DNA of 5,384 bases. It comes from Desulfovibrionaceae bacterium. GTDB lineage: Bacteria; Desulfobacterota; Desulfovibrionia; Desulfovibrionales; Desulfovibrionaceae. The position numbers and the translations under genes are program-made. Position 1 is the stretch's first letter; each line of letters opens with the position of its first letter. The stretch covers positions 1-5,384 of the forward strand of contig CAAGJV010000399.1 in assembly GCA_900770205.1 (NCBI GenBank), read 5' to 3'. This document shows positions 1-5,295 of the stretch, in pieces. The notes under the pieces were generated by a model. The model saw nothing but the letters and a program-made list of their open reading frames with translations. It ran no database searches and had not been told where the DNA came from.

Positions 1-46
1 CCGCTGATGGCAAGCGCAGAAAATTTGAAAATGGTTTTCTTTTCTC

Positions 47-77
47 TTGACTCTATAGGAACTATAGGCTCTATCGT
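47..77 (+). promoter_or_regulatory. MerR-family (PbrR/CadR/ZntR-type) metal-responsive promoter/operator of the ATPase gene
   Basis: A -35 hexamer TTGACT (47-52) is followed by a 19-bp spacer and a -10-like TATCGT (72-77). A 19-bp rather than 17-bp spacer is the hallmark of promoters that MerR-family activators untwist. The spacer holds two CTATAG hexamers (53-58 and 62-67) separated by GAA, giving dyad symmetry centred near 60. From memory, this closely resembles the pbrA promoter bound by PbrR, which also begins TTGACTCTATAG, followed by AACTA after one base. The ATPase start codon lies 51 bp downstream of the -10. No regulator gene is visible in the window; it could lie to the left or elsewhere. 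The binding protein and its metal (Pb, Cd or Zn) are inferred. Confidence 0.8.
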
Positions 78-128
78 CTGCTCATAGCAAGAACAAAGAG
101 AGGGCATCTGGCCCTTGCGGAGAACAAT

Positions 129-2465
129 ATGAGCAAAGACGAACAGAAAACATGTTCCTGCTGCGGGCATGAAAGCTGTGGAACGGCCGTTTCCCATACA
201 TGCTGCACAGAAAAGTGCCTTGCGGAAGAGAAGGGAAAAAACAGCACAGGCCATGCGTGCTGCCAATCCTGCGGGAAGGACAGCCCGTCTGGGAAAGCGC
301 TGGATGGAGGGAGCGCCGTGCCTTCGGCAACGTGCGCCGTGTACCGCATTGCCAACATGGACTGCCCCGTGGAGGAGGCGCTCATCCGGAAAAAGCTGGC
401 TGAGATTCCCGGCATCACGAAGCTGGAATTCAACCTGATGCAGCGGGTGCTTGCCGTTCACCATGAACTTCCTTGCACCGCGGCCATAGAAGCGGCGCTG
501 AAGTCCATAGACATGATGCCGGAACCCATGGACGCGAACAGGGAAAACCAGAAGGCGGCCGTTCAGGAACCGGAAATCCCGTGGAAAAAACTTATGATTG
601 CCGGGGGATTCGCCGCCCTGTCGGAAGGAGCGGAAATCTTCCACGAATGGGGAGCTTCTTCCGGCTCCGGCATGGCCGTGGATTGGCTGGCCCCTCTGCC
701 CCTGATTTTTGCCGTGATAGCCATTGCCCTGAGCGGGCTTGCCACCTATCGGAAAGGGTGGATCGCGCTTTCCTCCTTTGAGCTGAATATCAATGCGCTC
801 ATGTCTGTTGCCGTGACCGGGGCCGTTCTCATAGGGCAGTTTCCGGAAGCGGCCATGGTGATGGTGCTCTTCAATATTTCGGAAGCCCTTGAGGCAAAAG
901 CAATGGACAAGGCGCGCCATGCCATAGGGAAGCTCCTTGCCATGGCGCCGGAGAGGGCCACGGTGCTGCAGGAGGATGGCAGCTGGAAGGAAATGGATGT
1001 GCAGAGCGTTGCCGTGGGCAGATACGTGCGGGTGAAGCCGGGGGAGAAGATCGCCCTCGACGGACTTGTGTGTTCCGGCCGGAGCATGGTCAACCAGGCG
1101 CCCATTACCGGGGAGAGCATGCCCGTGGAAAAAAAGCAGGGAGACGCGGTGTTTGCCGGAACCATTAACGAATCCGGATCGCTGGAATTCTGCGTGACCG
1201 CCTCTTCCGAAAACTCCACCCTTGCACGCATCATCCATGCCGTGGAGGAAGCGGAGAAAAACCGCGCCCCGGTGCAGAGATTTGTGGATATCTTTGCAAG
1301 GTACTATACCCCGGCGGTTTTTCTTGCCGCCCTTGCTGCCGCGCTTGTACCCCCGCTGTTTTTCGGCTCGGCATGGATGGAATCTCTGTATACCGCGCTG
1401 GTGATTCTCGTTATCGGCTGCCCGTGCGCGCTTGTCATTTCCACGCCGATCTGCATTGTGGGAGGCATGGCCGCCGCCACGCGCCACGGCATTCTGATCA
1501 AGGGAGGCATGTTTCTTGAACAGGGCAGGCGCCTCAGCCTTCTGGCTATGGATAAGACCGGCACCATTACCTGCGGCACTCCCCGCCGGACCGATGTCAT
1601 TTTTATCGGAGACGAAAGCCGGGAGAAGGCGGAAGCGCTTGCTGCCAGCCTTGCGGCCCTGTCTGATCACCCTGTATCCCGGGCCATTGCGCAGGCCGCG
1701 GAAGAAGAGGGGGCAGCGCTTCTTCCTGTGGAAGCCTTCAGCGCCATGCCGGGCCGGGGAACAAGCGGCATGATCGGCGGGAAAACGTGGTTTCTGGGCA
1801 GCCGCGCCATGCTCGAAGAGCAGAATCTTTGTTCCGAAGAGCTTGAAAAGCAGATATCTTCGCTGGAAAGGCAGGGAAAGACGGTGGCAGCGCTTGCGGG
1901 AGAGGGCGGCGTTCTCTGCCTTATGGCCGTGGCGGATACGGTGAAGGAAAGCAGCCTTCAGGCCATACGGGAACTGAAAAGCCTTGGCGTGAAAACCATG
2001 ATGCTGACGGGGGATAACGAACACACGGCACAGTCCATTGCCGCTCAAGTGGGCGTGGATGAATTCCGGGCCCAGCTGCTCCCGGAAGAGAAGCTTTCCG
2101 CCATTGAGCAGATGGAGAAGCACGGAGAGAGTGTGGGCATGGTGGGCGACGGCATCAACGATGCCCCTGCGCTGGCCAGGGCGCGCATTGGCTTTGCCAT
2201 GGCCGGTGCAGGAAGCGATACCGCCATAGAAAGCGCCGATGTGGCGATCATGGATGACGATCTGCGCAAGATCCCCCGCTTCATCCGGCTTTCCGGCGCA
2301 GTGCACAGGGTTCTCATGCAGAATATCGTTCTGGCGCTCGGGGTGAAGGCGCTGTTCTTTGCCCTGGCATTCACCGGAGGCGCCACCATGTGGATGGCCG
2401 TTTTCGCCGATGTGGGCACCACGCTCTTTGTGGTGGCGAACGGGCTCAGGGTGATGCGGATGTAA
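129..2465 (+). CDS. P1B-type heavy-metal translocating ATPase (Zn2+/Cd2+/Pb2+ export class)
   Basis: This 778-residue inner-membrane pump uses ATP to export soft divalent cations from the cytoplasm. The N-terminus is unusually cysteine-rich, with ten Cys among residues 9-48 in CSCC, TCC, KC, ACC and SCG clusters. A degenerate metal-binding (HMA) domain follows at about 70-130, where the usual CxxC reads CPVE (C79). Core motifs are intact: TGES 327-330 (actuator), CPC 431-433 (membrane metal site), DKTGT 475-479 with phosphorylated D475, HP 514-515 (nucleotide domain), TGDN 627-630 and GDGINDAP 673-680. K740 and D761 in the last two membrane helices match the Lys/Asp pair of ZntA-type (P1B-2) pumps rather than copper pumps. 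The start is supported by GGAGA (119-123), 5 nt before the ATG. The MerR-type promoter upstream implies metal induction. Names such as ZntA, CadA or PbrA cannot be separated from sequence alone. The stop lies 8 bp from the stop of a convergent gene. Confidence 0.96.
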   Translation: MSKDEQKTCSCCGHESCGTAVSHTCCTEKCLAEEKGKNSTGHACCQSCGKDSPSGKALDGGSAVPSATCAVYRIANMDCPVEEALIRKKLAEIPGITKLEFNLMQRVLAVHHELPCTAAIEAALKSIDMMPEPMDANRENQKAAVQEPEIPWKKLMIAGGFAALSEGAEIFHEWGASSGSGMAVDWLAPLPLIFAVIAIALSGLATYRKGWIALSSFELNINALMSVAVTGAVLIGQFPEAAMVMVLFNISEALEAKAMDKARHAIGKLLAMAPERATVLQEDGSWKEMDVQSVAVGRYVRVKPGEKIALDGLVCSGRSMVNQAPITGESMPVEKKQGDAVFAGTINESGSLEFCVTASSENSTLARIIHAVEEAEKNRAPVQRFVDIFARYYTPAVFLAALAAALVPPLFFGSAWMESLYTALVILVIGCPCALVISTPICIVGGMAAATRHGILIKGGMFLEQGRRLSLLAMDKTGTITCGTPRRTDVIFIGDESREKAEALAASLAALSDHPVSRAIAQAAEEEGAALLPVEAFSAMPGRGTSGMIGGKTWFLGSRAMLEEQNLCSEELEKQISSLERQGKTVAALAGEGGVLCLMAVADTVKESSLQAIRELKSLGVKTMMLTGDNEHTAQSIAAQVGVDEFRAQLLPEEKLSAIEQMEKHGESVGMVGDGINDAPALARARIGFAMAGAGSDTAIESADVAIMDDDLRKIPRFIRLSGAVHRVLMQNIVLALGVKALFFALAFTGGATMWMAVFADVGTTLFVVANGLRVMRM

Positions 2466-2473
2466 CGGGAAAT

Positions 2474-2605
2474 TCAGAAGCGGTTTGCCTCATCATCGCT
2501 TCTCTGAGAAAGATATTCAAGCCATTCCTCCTGCCTTGTTTCTTCACCGGGGCAGGGGGAAAGCCATTCTTCGCCATAGATGTCGGCATACGGGGGGAGA
2601 TTCAT
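2474..2605 (-). CDS. 43-aa acidic hypothetical protein, second gene of a repressor-controlled mini-operon
   Basis: This short reading frame begins MNLPPYADIYGEEW and ends NRF at a TGA. Its ATG overlaps the stop of the upstream 61-aa gene in an ATGA, which indicates translational coupling. A strong Shine-Dalgarno AGGAG (complement of 2612-2616) sits 6 nt before the ATG, good evidence that it is translated despite its length. The product is strongly acidic (11 Asp/Glu against 3 Arg, no Lys), has two EEWL repeats (residues 12-15 and 27-30) and one cysteine, and has no signal peptide or membrane segment. I do not recognise a family. Its position under a phage-repressor-type operator suggests an early phage or accessory function, possibly a small inhibitor or adaptor, but that is only inference. 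Its stop is 8 bp from the stop of the convergent ATPase gene. Confidence 0.7.
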   Translation of the reverse strand: MNLPPYADIYGEEWLSPCPGEETRQEEWLEYLSQRSDDEANRF

Positions 2606-2787
2606 GGCATGCTCCTGCGAAAAAGGCGGGCGAGGCTTCCCTCATCCATGCCGAGCATGGCGCACAGCGCATGAGAGGCGGAATCCATGAGGTTCCAGGC
2701 TTCGTCTGTTTCGGCGGAGGGAGAAGAGCCCTCCAGAAGAACTTTTGCCCGAACAAGGTTTTCGGCGATTTCCTGCAGTGTTTCCAT
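2602..2787 (-). CDS. 61-aa hypothetical helical protein, first gene of a repressor-controlled mini-operon
   Basis: The start chosen is METLQEIAEN (ATG at 2787-2785), with GGGGA (complement of 2792-2796) 4 nt upstream. The open frame extends further upstream to 2979, but those codons cross the predicted promoter and the terminator of the repressor gene, so longer starts are unlikely. The product has an amphipathic, probably helical first segment (residues 1-20), a short Ser/Pro linker, and a second helical stretch (about 26-58) containing WNLMDSASHALCAMLGMDEG. There is no signal peptide, membrane segment or recognisable motif. It lies about 46 nt downstream of the predicted start of a leftward promoter whose -10 is overlapped by an operator, and it overlaps the following 43-aa gene by 4 bp. 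The function is unknown. Co-regulation with the phage early genes suggests an early left-operon protein. Confidence 0.75.
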   Translation of the reverse strand: METLQEIAENLVRAKVLLEGSSPSAETDEAWNLMDSASHALCAMLGMDEGSLARLFRRSMP

Positions 2788-2839
2788 ACGTTCCCCATGG
2801 AAAAGATTATGTTCGTTTGTAAGTTTTTCCTTGGAGAAA

Positions 2840-2868
2840 AGTATATTCTTTTGAATATAAAAAGGCAA
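2840..2868 (-). promoter_or_regulatory. Leftward PL-like promoter of the two small genes
   Basis: On the minus strand, TTGCCT (complement of 2863-2868) and TATACT (complement of 2840-2845) are separated by exactly 17 bp. Transcription should start near 2833, giving a leader of about 46 nt before the 61-aa gene. The first four bases of the -10 (TATA) are also the outer four bases of an inverted-repeat operator, so repressor binding would block RNA polymerase. This register is the same as that of the rightward promoter at 3644-3672. Confidence 0.72.
2842..2859. promoter_or_regulatory. Distal operator for the CI-like repressor (OL-like)
   Basis: This is a perfect 7-bp inverted repeat, TATATTC and GAATATA, around a 4-bp spacer TTTT. 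The arms and spacer length are identical to those of the operator at 3652-3671 beside the repressor gene. An additional single half-site AATATTC occurs at 2874-2880, about 32 bp further from the promoter. That is close to the 34-bp centre-to-centre distance of the two rightmost operators in the main control region, but its partner arm is not conserved. Confidence 0.8.
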
Positions 2869-2915
2869 ATAAAAATATTCATAAAAAATGAAGAGGGAAC
2901 GATTCCGGGAGAATG

Positions 2916-2936
2916 AAAAAGCCCGGAGAACCGGGC
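2916..2936 (-). terminator. Rho-independent terminator of the repressor gene
   Basis: Read on the minus strand, a 6-bp GC-only stem (GCCCGG and CCGGGC, 2921-2926 and 2931-2936) closes a TTCT tetraloop and is followed at once by five T (complement of 2916-2920). It begins about 24 bp after the repressor stop codon and lies just before the promoter of the small-gene pair, so it should separate the two leftward transcripts. Confidence 0.88.
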
Positions 2937-2960
2937 CTGAGGGAGCAGGAGAAAGGGAGG

Positions 2961-3584
2961 TTAGAAGACTTTGCCGCACCAGCGCACGCGCCCGTGAACA
3001 ACGAAGCTCTCCAGGTCGGGCCCTTCCACGGCAATGTCGGCATAATTGGGGTTCTCGCTGCGCAGAAGAAGGCCGCGGAAGGTTTTCTGCACGCGCTTGA
3101 CGCGCAGCTCATCGCCAAGCGTGACAACGTAGATCCGCCCGTCCATGATTTCGGTATCGGATTTATCGACAAGCAGGGTGTCGCCTTCGGAAAAAAGCGG
3201 TTCCATGGAATCACCGACCACTTCCATAAGCACGGAACGGGTGGAGGAAATATGCTCCATCCCTATGAAATCCTTGCGGAAGGCGTAGAGCCCTTCCACT
3301 TCGCCGCCGGTTTCGAGCGAAGCGCCGGCGCCGGCCCTTGCCGTGACTTTGGGGATGTAGTCGTATTCGAAGAATTCCTTTCCGGGAACGGAAAGCTTGA
3401 CGCCGAGCGCACGGAAGACCGGATCGAGCGCGGAAAGGTTCGGCGTTCTCACCCTGTTCAGCCACTGGGTGAAGGTGACCTGCGATACGCCGAGTTCCCG
3501 GGCGGCACTGGCCTTGTTGCCGTGATGCCTCTCTTCCGTAAAATTCTTCAGCAATTCCATGATTTCTTCAGTAATCATATTCAT
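2961..3584 (-). CDS. CI/LexA-like phage repressor: HTH DNA-binding domain plus S24 peptidase domain
   Basis: This 207-aa transcriptional repressor is predicted to hold the phage early promoters off. Residues about 24-46 (NKASAARELGVSQVTFTQWLNR) form an XRE-type helix-turn-helix. Residues about 77-200 are an S24 (LexA/CI) peptidase fold with GDSMEP at 124-129. Ser126 and Lys163 are the expected catalytic dyad, and their 37-residue spacing equals that of LexA Ser119/Lys156. Ala-Gly pairs at 84-85 and 86-87 are candidate self-cleavage bonds, so induction by RecA after DNA damage is likely. The start at 3584 has no Shine-Dalgarno and coincides with the predicted transcription start, so the message may be leaderless; Met3 (3578) is an alternative start. 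An operator covers the start codon, implying autoregulation. A terminator follows the stop. The gene is divergent from the phage replication genes. Confidence 0.93.
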   Translation of the reverse strand: MNMITEEIMELLKNFTEERHHGNKASAARELGVSQVTFTQWLNRVRTPNLSALDPVFRALGVKLSVPGKEFFEYDYIPKVTARAGAGASLETGGEVEGLYAFRKDFIGMEHISSTRSVLMEVVGDSMEPLFSEGDTLLVDKSDTEIMDGRIYVVTLGDELRVKRVQKTFRGLLLRSENPNYADIAVEGPDLESFVVHGRVRWCGKVF

Positions 3585-3593
3585 TTGAACATA
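3576..3593. promoter_or_regulatory. Operator over the repressor start codon (OR3-like)
   Basis: CATATTC and GAACATA flank the spacer ATTT; each arm matches the consensus TATATTC/GAATATA at 6 of 7 positions. The site overlaps the downstream edge of the repressor promoter -10 (3591-3596) and the ATG (3582-3584). Occupancy would switch the repressor's own transcription off. By its centre (about +1 of that promoter) it corresponds to OR3 of lambda. Confidence 0.75.
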
Positions 3594-3619
3594 AGAAAAA
3601 AGAAAAGTTTTTTTGTCAA
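3591..3619 (-). promoter_or_regulatory. Repressor promoter (PRM-like), predicted leaderless start
   Basis: On the minus strand a consensus -35 TTGACA (complement of 3614-3619) and a weaker -10 TCTTAT (complement of 3591-3596) are separated by 17 bp. Start at 7 bp beyond the -10 would place +1 on the A of the repressor ATG at 3584. An operator centred at 3627.5, about 43 bp upstream of that start, adjoins the -35, which is where lambda CI bound at OR2 activates PRM. Confidence 0.68.
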
Positions 3620-3636
3620 GTGTTCATTTGAATTTA
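3619..3636. promoter_or_regulatory. Central operator between the divergent promoters (OR2-like)
   Basis: The arms AGTGTTC and GAATTTA surround the spacer ATTT. The core TTC-ATTT-GAA is shared with the 3576 site, and the outer bases are the most diverged of the set, so affinity is probably lower. It adjoins the -35 of the leftward repressor promoter and lies just upstream of the -35 of the rightward promoter, a position suited to cooperative binding with the 3652 site (centres 34 bp apart). Confidence 0.65.
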
Positions 3637-3643
3637 AATACTC

Positions 3644-3672
3644 TTGACGTATTATATTCAAATGAATATAAA
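3644..3672 (+). promoter_or_regulatory. Rightward early promoter (PR-like) of the replication genes
   Basis: TTGACG (3644-3649) and TATAAA (3667-3672) are separated by 17 bp, a near-consensus sigma70 promoter. The predicted start near 3679 gives a leader of about 42 nt before the first gene at 3721. The operator at 3652-3671 fills the spacer and shares TATA with the -10, so the promoter should be silent when repressor is bound. Confidence 0.82.
3652..3671. promoter_or_regulatory. Strongest operator, in the rightward promoter (OR1-like)
   Basis: TTATATTC and GAATATAA form a perfect 8-bp inverted repeat around the spacer AAAT, the best-conserved copy in the window. It sits between the -35 and -10 of the rightward promoter. 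A lone GAATATT half-site occurs in the leader at 3696-3702. Confidence 0.85.
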
Positions 3673-3720
3673 CAGGGAAAAATTGCAGTTGTTTTGAATA
3701 TTTTTAAGAAGGCGGCATCT

Positions 3721-4380
3721 ATGGGGGAAAACAAAGGAATTCTTCTGCGGGCGGAGCATGTGAACGGGCTGAAAATGCTCGACATGGGGCAGATAGGGGT
3801 GCTTGTGATGGCGCTCTTTGCCGATGCGGGAACGGGAGACATGCCGGACATGGATGGAATGACGCGCGTGGTGTTCGAGCTTATCGCTCCTTCGGTACGC
3901 AGGGCGAACGATGCCTATGCCAGCCGATGCGAGGCGAATGCCAGGAACGGCCGCAAGGGCGGCAGGCCGAGGAAGGAAACGCCTGCAGCCCTGGGAGGAG
4001 ACACCGGGGAAAAAGCGATGGCTTTGCCGGAAGAAAGCGAAAACCTGAGCGAAGCCATATTAAACGGAAACGAAACCAAGGAAAAGAAGAGGGGCTTTAC
4101 GCCCCCTGCGGCGGAAGAGGTGCAGGCGTACTGCAATGAGCGGGGCAACGGCATAGAGGGCCGGCGCTTTTGCGATTATTACGCGGCGCAGGGCTGGAAG
4201 CTTTCCAACGGAAGAGTGCTCAGAGACTGGAAGGCCGCCGTGCGCAACTGGGAGAGCCGGGAAAAAAGCATGACCTGCTCACGGGAGAAGATGAGCGAGA
4301 CGGCCCGCCGGCAGGCGCATAACGAGGCGGTGTGCCGGCAGGTGGCGGCGGAACTTGAGGCAAGGGGAGGCGCGTTCTGA
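3721..4380 (+). CDS. Phage replication-initiator/replisome-organizer-like protein
   Basis: The start chosen is MGENKGILLRAEHVNG, with AAGAAGG (3706-3712) 8 nt upstream. The frame is open from 3613, but that start would lie upstream of the promoter's -10. The 219-aa product has three parts. Residues 1-75 resemble the small N-terminal domain (DUF6291-like) found in many phage replication proteins, ending in the basic stretch NGRKGGRPRK (76-85). A charged, low-complexity linker covers about 86-125. A C-terminal module (about 126-178) reads FTPPAAEEVQAYC, then RGNGI, FCDYYAAQGWK and DWKAAVRNWE, typical of phage replisome organizers/helicase-loader partners. It probably binds the phage origin or recruits the host helicase. 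It is the first gene under the repressed rightward promoter, and its stop overlaps the next start by one base (TGATG). The family names are from memory of motifs, not a search. Confidence 0.83.
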   Translation: MGENKGILLRAEHVNGLKMLDMGQIGVLVMALFADAGTGDMPDMDGMTRVVFELIAPSVRRANDAYASRCEANARNGRKGGRPRKETPAALGGDTGEKAMALPEESENLSEAILNGNETKEKKRGFTPPAAEEVQAYCNERGNGIEGRRFCDYYAAQGWKLSNGRVLRDWKAAVRNWESREKSMTCSREKMSETARRQAHNEAVCRQVAAELEARGGAF

Positions 4381-4988
4381 TGGCAGATGCAGAGAGGGAG
4401 GAGAAGCTGGCGGCGATCAGCGGGCTGGCGGGGAACTTTTCCGCCTCGCTTTCTCCGGAAACGGCAAAGATGTGGCTTTTTCTGCTGAAGGACTACAGCG
4501 CGGGAGAAACGCAGGCGGCCGCGCTTGCGCTGATACGAAAGCACGGCACGGAAACGGTGCCGTACCGGACTATGCCTCCTTTTGCCCTGATGCAGAAGGA
4601 ACTCGACCTTATCACGGGAGCGCTGCGGGGGGAGGAGAGCCTTAAGCTTCAGGCAAGGGCGGAATGGGGAAAGCTTCTTTCCGCCATAGAGGAGTCCGGT
4701 TCCTGGCGGGAACCGGACTTGAACCGTACCACGGCCTACTGCGTGCGCTGCCTTGGCGGATGGGCGCAGGTGTGCCGCTGGAAGATGGAGGATATCTGCT
4801 GGCGGGAGAGGGAGTTTCTTTCCCTGTGGGAAGAGAGCGCGGGCAGGGAGGAGATGCTGGAAGCGGGAAGCGAAGCCGTGAAGGCCCTGGAAGGAAACGA
4901 TGGCCTGGCGGCGCTGAGGATGCAGGCCTTTGGAAGGCGCGAACATGGGGCGCTGCCTGCCCCGAAGGCCGTGCATGGAAAAGCGTGA
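4380..4988 (+). CDS. Phage protein of the replication operon (DUF6475-like, possible helicase-loader partner)
   Basis: This 202-aa, mostly helical soluble protein starts at an ATG that overlaps the upstream TGA, so it is translationally coupled. Residues about 26-80 carry a pattern of the type W-x2-L-x2-Y followed by an Ala/Leu helix and a P-Y-R-T-M-P-P segment. Residues 94-150 contain AEWGKLLSAIEESGSWREPD and then VRCLGGWAQVC and FLSLW, which resembles the conserved W/GGW core of DUF6475 phage proteins that commonly follow replication initiators. The tail (about 150-202) is charged and weakly conserved-looking. No Walker motif is present, so it is not itself an ATPase. A role in loading or regulating the replicative helicase is inferred only from position. 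Its last 14 bp overlap the next gene. Confidence 0.7.
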   Translation: MADAEREEKLAAISGLAGNFSASLSPETAKMWLFLLKDYSAGETQAAALALIRKHGTETVPYRTMPPFALMQKELDLITGALRGEESLKLQARAEWGKLLSAIEESGSWREPDLNRTTAYCVRCLGGWAQVCRWKMEDICWREREFLSLWEESAGREEMLEAGSEAVKALEGNDGLAALRMQAFGRREHGALPAPKAVHGKA

Positions 4989-5247
4989 GGCTCTCTGCCG
5001 CTTCTGCCGGAGGGCATTTGCCCCGGCGCGGAGCGGCAGCTTCTACTGCAGCGAAAAATGCCGCAGGGCCTACCAGAATCTGCGGCGCAAAGAGGAGAGG
5101 GCCGAAGCGCGGGAGCTGAGGGAGGCTTCTGCACCGCTTGCCGACCCGTGGGCAAAAAGCGACCTTGATGACTTAAGCGGCGAGGCAATATGGCAGAACG
5201 CGCTTCTCGACCCTCTTCCGCCGGGCATGGAACCCCCGTGGGGATAG
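4975..5247 (+). CDS. Small four-cysteine zinc-finger phage protein
   Basis: The product is 90 aa, starting MEKREALCRFCRRAF. The chosen ATG has GAAGG (4964-4968) 6 nt upstream and overlaps the end of the preceding gene by 14 bp; an upstream ATG in the same frame at 4930 is less likely because it lies deeper inside that gene without a good ribosome site. C8-x2-C11-x13-C25-x3-C29 within FCRRAF and FYCSEKCRRAY forms a zinc-ribbon-like site similar to short fingers found in many phage and bacterial small proteins. A very basic/acidic helix (residues 30-55) and an acidic, Trp- and Pro-rich C-terminus follow, ending PPGMEPPWG. It could bind nucleic acid or a host protein; the partner is unknown. Confidence 0.8.
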   Translation: MEKREALCRFCRRAFAPARSGSFYCSEKCRRAYQNLRRKEERAEARELREASAPLADPWAKSDLDDLSGEAIWQNALLDPLPPGMEPPWG

Positions 5248-5295
5248 GGCGGGGATTGTGCGTTTCATGCTTTTTTCAGGTGATAACGGCTATAC

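Noticed and set aside
2485..2916. Plus-strand frames of 94 and 143 codons over the small-gene region
   Set aside because: They overlap two minus-strand genes that have ribosome sites, coupling and a promoter, and they run through the AT-rich promoter and lack a good start signal.
2913..3647. Plus-strand frame of 244 codons opposite the repressor
   Set aside because: It is antisense to a clear HTH-S24 gene and its translated sequence has no recognisable domain; it is a shadow of GC-rich codon use.
3613..3720. Longer N-terminus for the replication-initiator-like protein
   Set aside because: These codons include the operators and the -35/-10 of the rightward promoter; a ribosome site fits the ATG at 3721.
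4179..4976. Minus-strand frame of 265 codons opposite the replication operon
   Set aside because: The product is rich in Arg, Pro, Leu and Gln in the manner of antisense shadows and covers two plus-strand genes with coupled starts.
5233..5243. CCCC-GTG-GGG mini-hairpin at the end of the zinc-finger gene as a terminator
   Set aside because: The loop is too small, the stem is short and no T-tract follows.
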